Shown: in pieces, positions 1 through 8,823 of the stretch
Layout: each line of letters begins with the position of its first letter
Numbering within the stretch: position 1 is the stretch's first letter
NCBI RefSeq assembly: GCF_001647715.1
Contig: NZ_CP015600.1
Location: 6,076,001-6,140,000, forward strand
Direction: 5' to 3'
Length of the DNA stretch: 64,000 nucleotides
From: Pseudomonas antarctica
GTDB taxonomy: Bacteria > Pseudomonadota > Gammaproteobacteria > Pseudomonadales > Pseudomonadaceae
The notes under the pieces: model-generated
Database searches by the model: none
What the model was told of the DNA's origin: nothing
Seen by the model: the letters and a program-made list of their open reading frames with translations, nothing else
Translations under genes and position numbers: made by a program

Positions 1-783
1 CAACTGCTCAAGGATGACGTGGAAAAAGGCCAGAAAGTAATCAACGCCATCGACACCCTGCAAGCCTGGGTGATGCGCCTGGTGCGCCTGGTGATGAAGC
101 TGACGCCGTACGGCGTGCTGGCGCTGATGACCAAAGTGGTCGCCGGTTCCAACCTGCAAGACATTATCAAGCTCGGCAGTTTTGTGGTGGTGTCGTACCT
201 GGCGCTGGGCCTGATGTTTGTGGTGCACGGCCTGCTGCTGTCCCTGGCCGGGATCAACCCGCTGCGGTTCTTCCGTAAAGTGTGGCCGGTGCTGACCTTT
301 GCGTTCACCAGCCGCTCCAGTGCGGCGGCCATTCCGCTGAGCATTGAAGCGCAGACGCGCCGCCTCGGCATTCCACAATCCATCGCCGGTTTTGCCGCCT
401 CGTTTGGTGCCACCATCGGCCAGAACGGTTGCGCGGGCCTCTACCCGGCGATGTTGGCCGTGATGGTTGCGCCCACTGTCGGCATCAACCCGCTGGACCC
501 GCTGTGGATCGCGACCCTGGTGGCGATTGTGACCTTGAGTTCGGCCGGTGTGGCCGGCGTGGGTGGCGGTGCGACGTTTGCCGCGTTGATCGTGCTGCCG
601 GCGATGGGCTTGCCGGTGTCACTGGTGGCGCTGCTGATTTCCGTGGAGCCGCTGATCGACATGGGCCGCACGGCCTTGAACGTAAACGGCTCGATGACGG
701 CGGGCGCGATTACCAGCCAGGTCATGAAGCAGACGGATAAAGCGCTGTTGAATGCCGATGAGCATGTGCAGCTAGCTAGCTGA
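1..783 (+). CDS. tcyP: L-cystine / dicarboxylate-type cation symporter, C-terminal part (TcyP/YdjN-like)
   Basis: The reading frame is open from the first base, so the gene starts before the window; 260 C-terminal residues are visible. It belongs to the sodium:dicarboxylate symporter (DAACS) family. The segment with [10 protein letters not shown], then [16 protein letters not shown], then [16 protein letters not shown] and [11 protein letters not shown] is the conserved re-entrant loop and substrate-site core of that family, and the wording is closest to what I recall of the E. coli cystine importer YdjN/TcyP. It is an inner-membrane protein with several hydrophobic helices here. The gene ends in a heptamer repeat cluster that separates it from the convergent folA. 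A C4-dicarboxylate substrate is the alternative; the Gln-Asn-Gly-Cys loop favours cystine. Confidence 0.8.
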   Translation, partial: QLLKDDVEKGQKVINAIDTLQAWVMRLVRLVMKLTPYGVLALMTKVVAGSNLQDIIKLGSFVVVSYLALGLMFVVHGLLLSLAGINPLRFFRKVWPVLTFAFTSRSSAAAIPLSIEAQTRRLGIPQSIAGFAASFGATIGQNGCAGLYPAMLAVMVAPTVGINPLDPLWIATLVAIVTLSSAGVAGVGGGATFAALIVLPAMGLPVSLVALLISVEPLIDMGRTALNVNGSMTAGAITSQVMKQTDKALLNADEHVQLAS

Positions 784-785
784 GT

Positions 786-890
786 TGCAAGCTGCAAGCT
801 GCAAGCTGCAAGAAAGAGCACTTCGCTTTAACTTTCAGCTTGTGGCTTGTGGCTTGTGGCTTGTGGCTTGTGGCTTGTGGCTTGTGGCTT
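786..890. repeat. Two facing heptamer tandem arrays between tcyP and folA
   Basis: At 786-812 the unit TGCAAGC is repeated 3.9 times. At 838-890 the unit TGTGGCT is repeated seven times (841-889) with a partial copy in front. The reverse complement of the first unit (GCTTGCA) shares GCTTG with the second array (GCTTGTG), so the two arrays can pair imperfectly across a 25-base gap. They lie exactly between the convergent 3' ends of tcyP (783) and folA (895) and may act as a bidirectional terminator or barrier. Copy number is likely variable between strains. Confidence 0.85.
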
Positions 891-894
891 AAAG

Positions 895-1413
895 CTAGCA
901 GCTGCCCCTCTCCCAGACTTCGAAGTTATACGCCGGCTTATCACCTTCAGCTGGATTCTCCAGGTTTGAAACCAGCTTCCAATGCTGCTTATCAAACTCG
1001 GGAAACCACGCATCCCCTTCCGGGCTCAGCGCAACCCGGGTCAGATACAAGCGATCTGCCTGTTCCAGCCCCTGCGCATACAGCTGCGCACCGCCGATCA
1101 GCATCAGCTCGTCCACGCCCTGCGCCAGCGCCCAGGCCTCGGCCCGCTCAACCGCCGCGTCGAGAGACGGAAAAACTTCCGCACCTTCGAGCACCAAGTC
1201 GGTCTGACGGCTGACCACGATGTTCAAGCGCCCCGGCAACGGTCGGCCCAGCGAATCCCAGGTCTTGCGCCCCATGATGATCGGCTTGCCAAGCGTGGTG
1301 GCCTTGAAGTATTTGAAATCCCCCGGCAAATGCCAGGGCATGCTGTTGTCGACGCCGATCACACGGTTTTCACCGAGGGCTGCGATCAGGCTTAAAGGGA
1401 GAGTTTTTTTCAT
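895..1413 (-). CDS. folA: Dihydrofolate reductase
   Basis: Reduces dihydrofolate to tetrahydrofolate with NADPH in the cytosol, feeding one-carbon metabolism and the nearby ThyA reaction. The 172-residue product has the family layout: an N-terminal strand SLIAALGENRVIG, the Met20-loop motif MPWHLPGD with the catalytic acid Asp32, the cofactor motif IIMGRKTWDS near residue 46, and a GGAQLY motif in the C-terminal half. An ATG 30 bases further upstream (1443) is in frame, but MKKTLPLSLIAALG at 1413 matches the usual start of Pseudomonas FolA. The stop codon abuts the heptamer array. Convergent with tcyP. Confidence 0.95.
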   Translation of the reverse strand: MKKTLPLSLIAALGENRVIGVDNSMPWHLPGDFKYFKATTLGKPIIMGRKTWDSLGRPLPGRLNIVVSRQTDLVLEGAEVFPSLDAAVERAEAWALAQGVDELMLIGGAQLYAQGLEQADRLYLTRVALSPEGDAWFPEFDKQHWKLVSNLENPAEGDKPAYNFEVWERGSC

Positions 1414-1510
1414 GGCGACGAGAATACCAGAGCCCCCAGCCACGCGCAGCGTGCACTAAACAGCCCCGGAGCGGTTATGCTCCAGGCTCACGAACACAAC
1501 AGGACGGCGC

Positions 1511-2890
1511 GTGACTGCACTGAACCCCTTGCACAGACTCTGGCTGACGGAAACCGTGCGCTTGCGTGAAGAACACGCCGGCCCGCTGGAAGACCTGGAA
1601 GCCAACCGCCTGGCCCGCGCGGCCGGCGGCGACCTGCCGACGCGCATCCAACAGCGCGCCCTGCATTTGGCCGAGCGCGATGGTTTGATCGCCGCCCTCA
1701 CCCGCTGGCTGCAAGGCGCCCGTTTGGCGCTGGTGCTGCTGGCGGTGGTCGCGGTGATCAGTGGCGCCGGTCTGGCGTTTGCTGCATTGGGCAATGGTGT
1801 GACGCCGGTGAATGTGTTCTGGGCCCTGGGCAGCCTGCTCGGCTTGAATCTGATCCTGTTAATCAGTTGGGCCCTGGGCCTGCTGTTTGCCGGCGAACAC
1901 AGCGCCAGCCTCGGCCGCCTGTGGTTGTGGCTCAGCGAAAAACTCGCGCGTGATGCCAAGGCCGCGCAACTGGCGCCGGCGTTGCTGCTGTTGTTACAGC
2001 GCCGAAAACTCAATCGCTGGGCGGTCGGCATGCTGGTCAACAGCCTGTGGTTGCTGGCATTGCTCAGCGCCATGGTGATTTTGCTGACACTGCTCGCCAC
2101 CCGACGCTATGGTTTTGTGTGGGAAACCACCATCCTCGGCGCCGACACTTTTGTCGCCGTGACCCAAGCCCTTGGCAGCCTTCCCGCGCTGTTGGGCTTC
2201 AATGTGCCGACGGTCGAGATGATCCGCGCCAGCGGCGATTCCGCCCTGAACATCGAAAGCGCTCGCCAAGCCTGGGCCGCCTGGCTGGTCGGGGTGTTGC
2301 TGGTTTACGGCCTGCTGCCCAGATTGATCCTCGCGTTACTCTGCCTGTGGCGCTGGAAACGCGGGCGCGCCGCCTTGCGCCTGGACCTCAACCTGCCCGG
2401 CTACAGCCAACTGCGCGAACGCCTGATGCCCAGCAGTGAACGACTGGGCGTCAACGACGCCGCGCCCGAACAGCTGCACCACGTCACAGGAGGCGTCAGT
2501 GAACTGGAGAGCGACGGCGCGCTGCTGGTCGCCATCGAACTCGACGATCAGCACCCCTGGCCGCCCAAACTGCCGGCCAGCGTGAAAAACGCCGGCATCC
2601 TCGACACCCGCGAATCGCGCAACAAACTGCTGGAACAACTCACCCGCTTCCCGCCCGCGCGCCTGGCTATCGCTTGCGACCCACGGCGCTCGCCCGACCG
2701 TGGCAGCCTGGCGCTGATCGCCGAGCTGGCACGCAGCGCCGCCGCCACCCGTGTGTGGCTGCTGCAAGCTCCGCCCGGCCAGGCACTGGACGCCGAGCGC
2801 CTGGGCGATTGGCACGCAGCGCTGCAACAACTGGAGCTGCCCTTCGCCGACTGCGCGCCGCTGAACTGGCTGGAGACCGGTCATGACTAA
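1511..2890 (+). CDS. DUF2868 domain membrane protein
   Basis: A 459-residue protein with a GTG start. The N-terminal 60 residues are soluble and charged, followed by hydrophobic segments near residues 75-95, 105-125, 175-200 and 255-280, then a soluble C-terminal half. It matches my memory of the DUF2868 family, which is of unknown function. It overlaps the next gene by 8 bases, and DUF2868 and DUF3482 genes commonly travel together, so the two probably form a membrane protein plus GTPase unit. No catalytic motif was seen in this protein. Function unknown. Confidence 0.8.
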   Translation: MTALNPLHRLWLTETVRLREEHAGPLEDLEANRLARAAGGDLPTRIQQRALHLAERDGLIAALTRWLQGARLALVLLAVVAVISGAGLAFAALGNGVTPVNVFWALGSLLGLNLILLISWALGLLFAGEHSASLGRLWLWLSEKLARDAKAAQLAPALLLLLQRRKLNRWAVGMLVNSLWLLALLSAMVILLTLLATRRYGFVWETTILGADTFVAVTQALGSLPALLGFNVPTVEMIRASGDSALNIESARQAWAAWLVGVLLVYGLLPRLILALLCLWRWKRGRAALRLDLNLPGYSQLRERLMPSSERLGVNDAAPEQLHHVTGGVSELESDGALLVAIELDDQHPWPPKLPASVKNAGILDTRESRNKLLEQLTRFPPARLAIACDPRRSPDRGSLALIAELARSAAATRVWLLQAPPGQALDAERLGDWHAALQQLELPFADCAPLNWLETGHD

Positions 2891-4250
2891 ACCGCTGAAA
2901 CTCGCAGTGGTCGGCCACACCAATGTCGGCAAGACCTCACTGCTGCGTACGTTGACCCGCGATGTCGGCTTTGGCGAAGTCTCCCATCGGCCCAGCACCA
3001 CGCGGCATGTCGAAGGCGCACGGTTATCGGTGGATGGCGAGGCCTTGCTGGAACTATACGACACGCCCGGCCTGGAAGACGCCATCGCCCTGCTCGACTA
3101 TCTGGAACGCCTGGATCGCCCCGGCGAACGCCTTGACGGCCCGGCCCGCCTGGCGCGTTTCCTGGAAGGCAGCGAAGCGCGCCAGCGTTTCGAACAGGAA
3201 GCCAAAGTGCTGCGCCAACTGCTGGCCTCGGACGCCGGCCTGTATGTGATCGACGCCCGCGAGCCGGTGCTGGCCAAGTACCGCGACGAGCTGCAAGTGC
3301 TGGCCAGTTGCGGCAAGCCGTTGCTGCCGGTGCTCAACTTCGTCAGCAGCAGCGACCACCGCGAGCCGGACTGGCGCAAAGCCCTGGCCCGCCTTGGCCT
3401 GCATGCGCTGGTGCGTTTCGACAGTGTGGCGCCACCGGAAGATGGCGAGCGTCGTCTTTATGAAAGCCTGGCCCTGCTCCTGGAGAAGTCGCGGGGGCAG
3501 TTGGAACGGCTGATCCAGGACCAGCAAGCCCAACGCCAGGCCCGCCAGCAAAGCGCCGCACGGCTGATCGCCGAGCTGTTGATTGACTGCGCCGCGTGCC
3601 GACGCAGCGTGGTCACTGCCGATGAACAGCAAGCCATCAGTGACCTGCGCAAAGCCGTACGCCAACGCGAACAAAAATGCGTGGAAGCGCTGCTCAAACT
3701 GTTTGGTTTCCGCCCACAAGATGCCGCCGCCAGCGACTTGCCGTTGCTGGACGGCCGCTGGGGCGATGACCTGTTCAACCCGGAAACCCTCAAGCAACTC
3801 GGCGTGCGCGTCGGTGGCGGAATCGCCGCAGGTGCGGCTGCCGGGGCGGGTGTGGACCTGCTGGTCGGAGGCTTGACGCTTGGCGCCGCCGCCCTGGCCG
3901 GGGCGATTGCCGGTGGTGCCCTGCAAACCGCACGCGGCTATGGCAGCCGCCTGCTGGGCAAGATTAAGGGCCAACGCGAACTGACCGTCGACGACAGCGT
4001 GCTGCGCCTTTTGGCCTTGCGCCAACGCCAGTTGCTCAAGGCCCTGAACCTGCGCGGCCATGCGGCCATGCACAGCATCAAGGTCGATACGCCACAGGAC
4101 AAAACCTGGCGCGAAGGCAAGTTACCGGACGCGCTGCACAAGGCTCGCGCTCATCCGCAATGGTCATCCCTGAACCTTCGCCCCAAGCTGAGCCAGGCAG
4201 AGCGCCAGGAACACGTCGAAGCCCTGGCCCAGCGTCTGGATGAAACCTAA
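2883..4250 (+). CDS. DUF3482-type GTPase
   Basis: A 455-residue P-loop GTPase of the TrmE-Era-like type. The G1 motif GHTNVGKTS is at residues 11-19 and the G3 motif DTPG near residue 60. The guanine-specificity region is read as LNFVSS, not a clean NKxD. Residues about 310-350 form a glycine/alanine-rich hydrophobic stretch like a glycine zipper, which could insert into or dock on the membrane. It is translationally coupled to the DUF2868 gene (8-base overlap). Its stop codon overlaps the stop codon of the convergent phnZ-like gene, leaving no intergenic space. The cellular role is unknown to me; the pairing suggests a membrane-associated process. Confidence 0.82.
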   Translation: MTKPLKLAVVGHTNVGKTSLLRTLTRDVGFGEVSHRPSTTRHVEGARLSVDGEALLELYDTPGLEDAIALLDYLERLDRPGERLDGPARLARFLEGSEARQRFEQEAKVLRQLLASDAGLYVIDAREPVLAKYRDELQVLASCGKPLLPVLNFVSSSDHREPDWRKALARLGLHALVRFDSVAPPEDGERRLYESLALLLEKSRGQLERLIQDQQAQRQARQQSAARLIAELLIDCAACRRSVVTADEQQAISDLRKAVRQREQKCVEALLKLFGFRPQDAAASDLPLLDGRWGDDLFNPETLKQLGVRVGGGIAAGAAAGAGVDLLVGGLTLGAAALAGAIAGGALQTARGYGSRLLGKIKGQRELTVDDSVLRLLALRQRQLLKALNLRGHAAMHSIKVDTPQDKTWREGKLPDALHKARAHPQWSSLNLRPKLSQAERQEHVEALAQRLDET

Positions 4251-4804
4251 GCCGCGAGCAGTTGCCGAGCTTTGGCCTTGAGCACTTCAAGATCAAGCAC
4301 CGGTATGGATATTTGCTTGGCCTGTTCATCCCAATGGCGCATGCGCAAACTAACAGCACACAGCGGGTCCTGTTCGAAGGCCTGGGCCTCTTTGGCGCTC
4401 ATCATGCCGCCCTGGTACCCCAACGTGCGGCGACTGGCTTCGCTCAAGCGGGCGTAATAGCCCGGCTGGCTGAAGGTCAGATAGCGCTTGGCTTGCACGT
4501 GGTATTCCACCAGTTTGACCAGGCGCTCACTGAAGCCTGCGCGGCGCAAGTAATCCGCGCCCAGCCGCTCATGACTGACCACCCCATAACCGCTCATGTT
4601 TTCGCCACCCTGTCCGCACAGGTGCCCGATATCGTGGAAGAACGCCGCCAGCACCACTTCATCATCAAACCCCTCGGCCATCGCCTGTTGCGCGGCTTGG
4701 GACATATGTTCGAGCTGCGACACCGGTTCGCCGATGTAATCCGCTGTGCCGTGCTGCTCGTACACGCCAAAGACTTCGGTAATCGCCTGTTCCGGGGTCA
4801 TCAT
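4247..4804 (-). CDS. phnZ: PhnZ-like HD-domain phosphonate-cleaving oxygenase
   Basis: Predicted mixed-valence di-iron oxygenase that splits the C-P bond of a 2-amino-1-hydroxyethylphosphonate-type substrate, as PhnZ does (giving glycine and phosphate). Length 185. Counting from the ATG at 4804, all iron ligands recalled from PhnZ are present: His33, His57-Asp58 (HDIGH), His78, His102 and Asp159 (WDE). The substrate-gating Tyr23 and Glu26 of the YIGEP segment are also there. The start overlaps the stop of the upstream FAD oxidase gene as ATGA; a second ATG follows at 4801. It is the last gene of the phosphonate operon. No PhnY-type dioxygenase, its usual partner, is encoded nearby. Confidence 0.85.
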   Translation of the reverse strand: MMTPEQAITEVFGVYEQHGTADYIGEPVSQLEHMSQAAQQAMAEGFDDEVVLAAFFHDIGHLCGQGGENMSGYGVVSHERLGADYLRRAGFSERLVKLVEYHVQAKRYLTFSQPGYYARLSEASRRTLGYQGGMMSAKEAQAFEQDPLCAVSLRMRHWDEQAKQISIPVLDLEVLKAKARQLLAA

Positions 4805-5934
4805 GCCGCCCCCCACAGGGTTGTGATATTTCGCTCGGCCATCGCCGGCCCCACGCTCATGCCCACGCCGGTGTGCATCAGTGCCGCGCTCACGCCGGGT
4901 GCCGCACGCAGGAATGAAAACGGGGCGGGGCCGCGTGAGCCGTAAACACCTTGCCAGCGCTCCACTACTTGCACCTTGCAGCCCAGCGTCTGCTCGGCCA
5001 ACTCGATCAGCCAGTCATCGACCTGCTCGGCGTTGAACGGCGACGCATCGCTGCCGTAGTCATGGGAGTCGCCGATAATCAGCTCGCCATGGGGCGTCGG
5101 GCTGATCAGCAGATGAATGCCGTGTTCATGCAAGTGTGGTGCTTCACGCAGGATTTGCGCCTGCACCGGCGCGGCTTCGGGCAGGTCGGCGAAGGCGCCG
5201 TAATGCACGCAACTCAAGCCTGTGAGCAACGCGTGTTGCAGGTTGAGGTTGGCCGCAGGCCGGGCACGCAGCATTTGCAGGCGGCAGATACTCGGGTTGA
5301 GTTCGGCGATCGGTTCCGCCAGCAAGGTTTGGTAGTCATGGCCGGAACACACAATGACCTGCTCGCCACGAAAGCTGCCGGCCGTGGTGTGCACGTGGCC
5401 GGGCTCAACGTCGCGCACCAGGGTGGAGAAATGAAACTCCACGCTCAAATGCTGGCTCAGGTAGTTGATCAGTGCCGGAATCGCCTCGCGGGAATACAGC
5501 TGCTGATCGTCTTTACCATGCAGCGCTGCGCGGTGATGACGGAACTGACCGCCATATAGATCCTTCATCGCCGCGCCTTGCAGCAGCTCGACGTTGTAGC
5601 CGTGTTCCTGGGCGCGACCGGCGCGGAATGCTTCCAACAGATGCTCTTCGGCTTCGGTGCGGGCAAACAGGTACGAGCCGTTGCGCTTGAGCTGCACACC
5701 CGCCACTTGTGCCCATTGCGCCCAGATATCGCGACTTTCACGGGCCAGGTCGAGCATCGGCCCCGGTGGTTGGCCGGTGACCAGCGCCTGGCCGAAGTTA
5801 CGCACCGAAGCGCCCAACGGCGTAGCGCTGCGCTCGAACACCTTGACCTTGAGCCCGCGCCTGGCGGCCGCATAAGCGTGGGACAGGCCGAGGATGCCGG
5901 CGCCGATGATCAGCAGATCGCTGTGTTGTGTCAT
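4801..5934 (-). CDS. FAD-dependent oxidoreductase of phosphonate operons (DAO family)
   Basis: A 377-residue D-amino-acid-oxidase-like flavoprotein. The dinucleotide-binding motif IIGAGILGLSHA sits at the N terminus, followed by a long DAO-fold body and a C-terminal VYGSRG / HTGVGMSVGPAMAE segment that closes on FAD. It matches my memory of the family of FAD oxidases found in 2-aminoethylphosphonate operons (TIGR03364-type), proposed to oxidise the amine or an N-alkylated amine of the phosphonate. The start at 5934 follows the phosphonate-binding protein gene by 118 bases containing a REP pair. Its stop overlaps phnZ (ATGA). An in-frame extension upstream runs through the REP and is not coding. 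Confidence 0.8.
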   Translation of the reverse strand: MTQHSDLLIIGAGILGLSHAYAAARRGLKVKVFERSATPLGASVRNFGQALVTGQPPGPMLDLARESRDIWAQWAQVAGVQLKRNGSYLFARTEAEEHLLEAFRAGRAQEHGYNVELLQGAAMKDLYGGQFRHHRAALHGKDDQQLYSREAIPALINYLSQHLSVEFHFSTLVRDVEPGHVHTTAGSFRGEQVIVCSGHDYQTLLAEPIAELNPSICRLQMLRARPAANLNLQHALLTGLSCVHYGAFADLPEAAPVQAQILREAPHLHEHGIHLLISPTPHGELIIGDSHDYGSDASPFNAEQVDDWLIELAEQTLGCKVQVVERWQGVYGSRGPAPFSFLRAAPGVSAALMHTGVGMSVGPAMAERNITTLWGAA

Positions 5935-5960
5935 AGAGTGAAGTCCTGAATTTGGGACCG

Positions 5961-6030
5961 CTATCGCAGGCAAGCCAGCTCCCACATTGGAATGCATTCC
6001 AACTGTGGGAGTTGGCTTGCCTGCGACAGG
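5961..6030. repeat. REP pair (REPIN-like) inside the phosphonate operon
   Basis: Two inverted arms, CTATCGCAGGCAAGCCAGCT and its facing copy AGTTGGCTTGCCTGCGA, are separated by a short spacer containing an ATGCATTCCA segment. It lies between phnS2 and the FAD oxidase gene on the same strand, so the mRNA would carry a strong stem-loop at this point. Confidence 0.9.
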
Positions 6031-6052
6031 GCCATCAGCCCTAACGAAAACC

Positions 6053-7078
6053 TTACTGACCCGCCACCTTCTCCGACTTGCCGTCATAGCGCTTGCGCCA
6101 TTCGGTCAGGATGCTGTCGCGGTTTTTAGAGGCCCAGGCGAAGTCGTTCTTGATCAGGCGTTGCTCGTAGTCAGCGGGCAATTCGGTCTGCGGCTTGGCG
6201 ATACCAGGCTGGGCGAGGACAGCGAAGTTGTCTTTGTACAGGTCCATCGCCGCCGTGCTGGCGGAGAAGTCAGCGAGCTTTTTAGCCGCCTCGGCGTGAG
6301 CGGTGCCCTTGATCACGGCCGTCGCTTCAATGTCCCAGCCCAGGCCTTCTTTGGGCAGGATGATATCCAGCGGCGCGCCCTGGCGTTTCAGTTGGACGGC
6401 CGGGTATTCGAAGGAAATGCCAATCGGGAATTCACCGGAAGCCGCCAGCTTGCAAGGCTTGGACCCGGAGTGAACGTACTGGCCGATGTTCTGGTGCAGG
6501 TCGTCCATGTACTGCCAGCCCTGTTTCTCGCCAAAGGTCTGCAGCCAGGCACTCACGTCCAGGAAGCCGGTGCCGGACGACGCCGGGTTCGGCATCACGA
6601 TCTTGCCCTTGTACTCAGGCTTGGTCAGGTCTTGCCAGCTCACCGGCTTGGTCAGGCCTTGCTTCTCGGCTTCGACAGTGTTGAAGCAGATGGTCGCAGC
6701 CCACACGTCCATGCCGACCCAGGCCGGTGGGTTGGCGGCGTCGCGGTAGTGCTTACCGATCTTGTCCAAATCCTTGGGCGCGTAGTTAGCCAGCATGCCT
6801 TGCTGGTCGAGGATCGCCAGGCTCGACGCGGCCAGGCCCCACACCACGTCGGCTTGCGGGCGATCTTTCTCGGCCAGCAGCTTGGCGGTGATGATGCCGG
6901 TGGAGTCGCGTACCCATTTGATCTCGACGTCCGGGTTGGCCTTTTCGAAAGCCTGTTTATAGGTCTTCAACTGCTCGGCTTCGAGGGCCGTGTACACCGT
7001 CAACTCGGTTTTGGCGGCAAAGGCATTCAGGCTGAATGCGCTGAGTAGAGCAGCGGCCAGAGCCAGGGGCTTGAACAT
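6053..7078 (-). CDS. phnS2: 2-aminoethylphosphonate ABC transporter, substrate-binding protein
   Basis: Periplasmic binding protein (341 residues) of the iron/phosphonate-type SBP class (SBP_bac_6/11). A Sec signal peptide ends around AFA at residues 20-22. The mature protein starts with ELTVYTALEAEQ and carries the family motifs STGIITAKLLAEK, ADVVWGLAASS and MPNPASSGTGF. It delivers 2-aminoethylphosphonate to the PhnV/PhnT transporter. A near-perfect Shine-Dalgarno AAGGAGGT precedes the ATG. It sits 19 bases downstream of the permease gene, in the middle of the operon. Homologues are annotated phnS2 (TIGR03261-type); the ligand is inferred from family and context. Confidence 0.88.
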   Translation of the reverse strand: MFKPLALAAALLSAFSLNAFAAKTELTVYTALEAEQLKTYKQAFEKANPDVEIKWVRDSTGIITAKLLAEKDRPQADVVWGLAASSLAILDQQGMLANYAPKDLDKIGKHYRDAANPPAWVGMDVWAATICFNTVEAEKQGLTKPVSWQDLTKPEYKGKIVMPNPASSGTGFLDVSAWLQTFGEKQGWQYMDDLHQNIGQYVHSGSKPCKLAASGEFPIGISFEYPAVQLKRQGAPLDIILPKEGLGWDIEATAVIKGTAHAEAAKKLADFSASTAAMDLYKDNFAVLAQPGIAKPQTELPADYEQRLIKNDFAWASKNRDSILTEWRKRYDGKSEKVAGQ

Positions 7079-7097
7079 GGAACACCTCCTTCAGGGA

Positions 7098-8822
7098 TTA
7101 TTGGCCGGGCGCGGTCTGGCGCCAGGCTTGGGAACGGCGCAACGCGCCACGTGAAGCCCACGCCAGCAGCAGCGAGACGCTGCCTGAGGTGAACAGGATC
7201 AGGGTGGACATGGCCGCGGCGCCGCCTACGTTGCCGGCATCGTCCATGTTCAACACGGCGACGGCGGCAAGAAGGGTGTCGGGGCTGTAGAGGAAGATCG
7301 CGGCGGACACGGTGGTCATCGCCGACACAAACAGGTAGCGCACGATGTCCAGCAACGCCGGCAGGCAGATCGGTACGGTGACGCGCAAATAGTGGCGGTA
7401 CAGCGGCGCCTTGAGCGACAGCGCGGCGGCTTCGAACTCACTGTCCAGCTGACGCAGCGCCGTGGTCGCGGTCATCTGCGCAGTGGTCAAATAGTGCGCA
7501 ATGGTGCACACCACCAGCAGGGTCATGGTTCCGTAGAACACATGCAGCGGGTTGCCGTTGAGGTTGAAAAAGAACACGTAGCCCAGGCCGAGCACCAGGC
7601 CCGGCACGGCCATCGGCACAAAGCTGAGCATGCGCAGCGCCAGGTTCAGGCCTTTCTGGCCCTTGGTCTTTTCCATCAGGTAGGCGCCGGTGAAGATCAA
7701 CACGCTACCGATCAGCGCCGTGCAAAGGGCCATGGTCAGGCTGTTGCGATAGGCCAGCCAACCGCCACCGGCCGTGTCTTCGAATTGGTAGTGGTTGAGC
7801 GACAGCGACAGGTTGTACGGCCAGAACTTCACCAGTGAGGAATACACCGCCATGCCGAACACCAGCAGCAACACGGCGCAGATCAGCAGCACAATGGCCA
7901 GGTAGCACCCATCGCGCTGCGGCGATGGCGTTGGTTGGAACACCTGGGCACGGCCACTCATGGCGTCACCCTGCCGACGGCGCAACCAGGCGTCGACCCC
8001 AAAGCTGAACAGCGCCGGCAGCAGCAATACCATGCCGATCAAAGCACCGCGACCGAACTGCTGCTGGCCGACCACCGCTTTGTAGGCCTCCAGCGCCAGC
8101 ACCTGATAATCGCCGCCGACCACCACGGGCACGCCGAAGTCGGTGATGGTCAGGGTGAATACCAGGCAAAACGCAGCGAATACGGCCTGGCGCGTGGCCG
8201 GCCAGGTGATGCTGCGAAACGCCCGGGCAGGACTTGCGCCCATACTCGACGCCGCGTCGAACAAACGCGCATCTGCCAGCGAGAGTGCCGACAGCAGAAT
8301 CATCAAAGCGTGTGGGAAGGTGTAGATCACTTCGCCGAGAACAATGCCCCAGAAACCGTAGATATTCTCTGAAAGCAGCCCGCGCAACATGCCCTGGTTG
8401 CCGAACAGATACACCAGCGCAATCCCCGGCAGCATGGACGGCGCCATCAGCGGCAGCAGTGATATGCCACGCCAGATGGCCTTGCCGGGGATCAGCGTGC
8501 GCTGCAATGCGTAAGCAAACAGGTAGGCCAACGGTACGACGATGGCCGCCACGCTGAGGGAAACCTTCAAGCTATTGCCCAGCAGCCAGTGGAAGTTGTC
8601 ACTGGTGACCAGCTCGCGCGCCGCGACCCACCCACCGCCCTGCCCGGCTTCACTGCTGAAGCCACGCCAGAAGATCGCCAGTAATGGCATCAGTACCGCT
8701 ACGCCCAACAGGCACAACCAGAGCACTTTGCCGCCGAGCACAAAAATGCGGTCGCCCAGTTCGGCGCGGGAAACCTGACGAGCCAGGTTGTCGGGTATCG
8801 GCAGCGTCATATCAGCGGCCAT
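7098..8822 (-). CDS. phnV: 2-aminoethylphosphonate ABC transporter, fused permease
   Basis: A 574-residue inner-membrane protein made of two binding-protein-dependent transport (FbpB-type) permease halves in one chain. Each half has about six hydrophobic helices and an EAA-like loop (SMGASPARAFRSITWP in the first half, SLKAPLYRHYLRVTVP in the second). The length fits the fused phosphonate permeases of these operons. The start at 8822 (MAADMTLPIP) lies one base after the ATPase stop; an ATG at 8810 is the alternative. Works with PhnT and PhnS2. Confidence 0.86.
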   Translation of the reverse strand: MAADMTLPIPDNLARQVSRAELGDRIFVLGGKVLWLCLLGVAVLMPLLAIFWRGFSSEAGQGGGWVAARELVTSDNFHWLLGNSLKVSLSVAAIVVPLAYLFAYALQRTLIPGKAIWRGISLLPLMAPSMLPGIALVYLFGNQGMLRGLLSENIYGFWGIVLGEVIYTFPHALMILLSALSLADARLFDAASSMGASPARAFRSITWPATRQAVFAAFCLVFTLTITDFGVPVVVGGDYQVLALEAYKAVVGQQQFGRGALIGMVLLLPALFSFGVDAWLRRRQGDAMSGRAQVFQPTPSPQRDGCYLAIVLLICAVLLLVFGMAVYSSLVKFWPYNLSLSLNHYQFEDTAGGGWLAYRNSLTMALCTALIGSVLIFTGAYLMEKTKGQKGLNLALRMLSFVPMAVPGLVLGLGYVFFFNLNGNPLHVFYGTMTLLVVCTIAHYLTTAQMTATTALRQLDSEFEAAALSLKAPLYRHYLRVTVPICLPALLDIVRYLFVSAMTTVSAAIFLYSPDTLLAAVAVLNMDDAGNVGGAAAMSTLILFTSGSVSLLLAWASRGALRRSQAWRQTAPGQ

Positions 8823-8823
8823 C

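Noticed and set aside
786..890. Short tandem heptamers as a CRISPR or phage attachment site
   Set aside because: No spacers, no integrase gene, no tRNA next to it.
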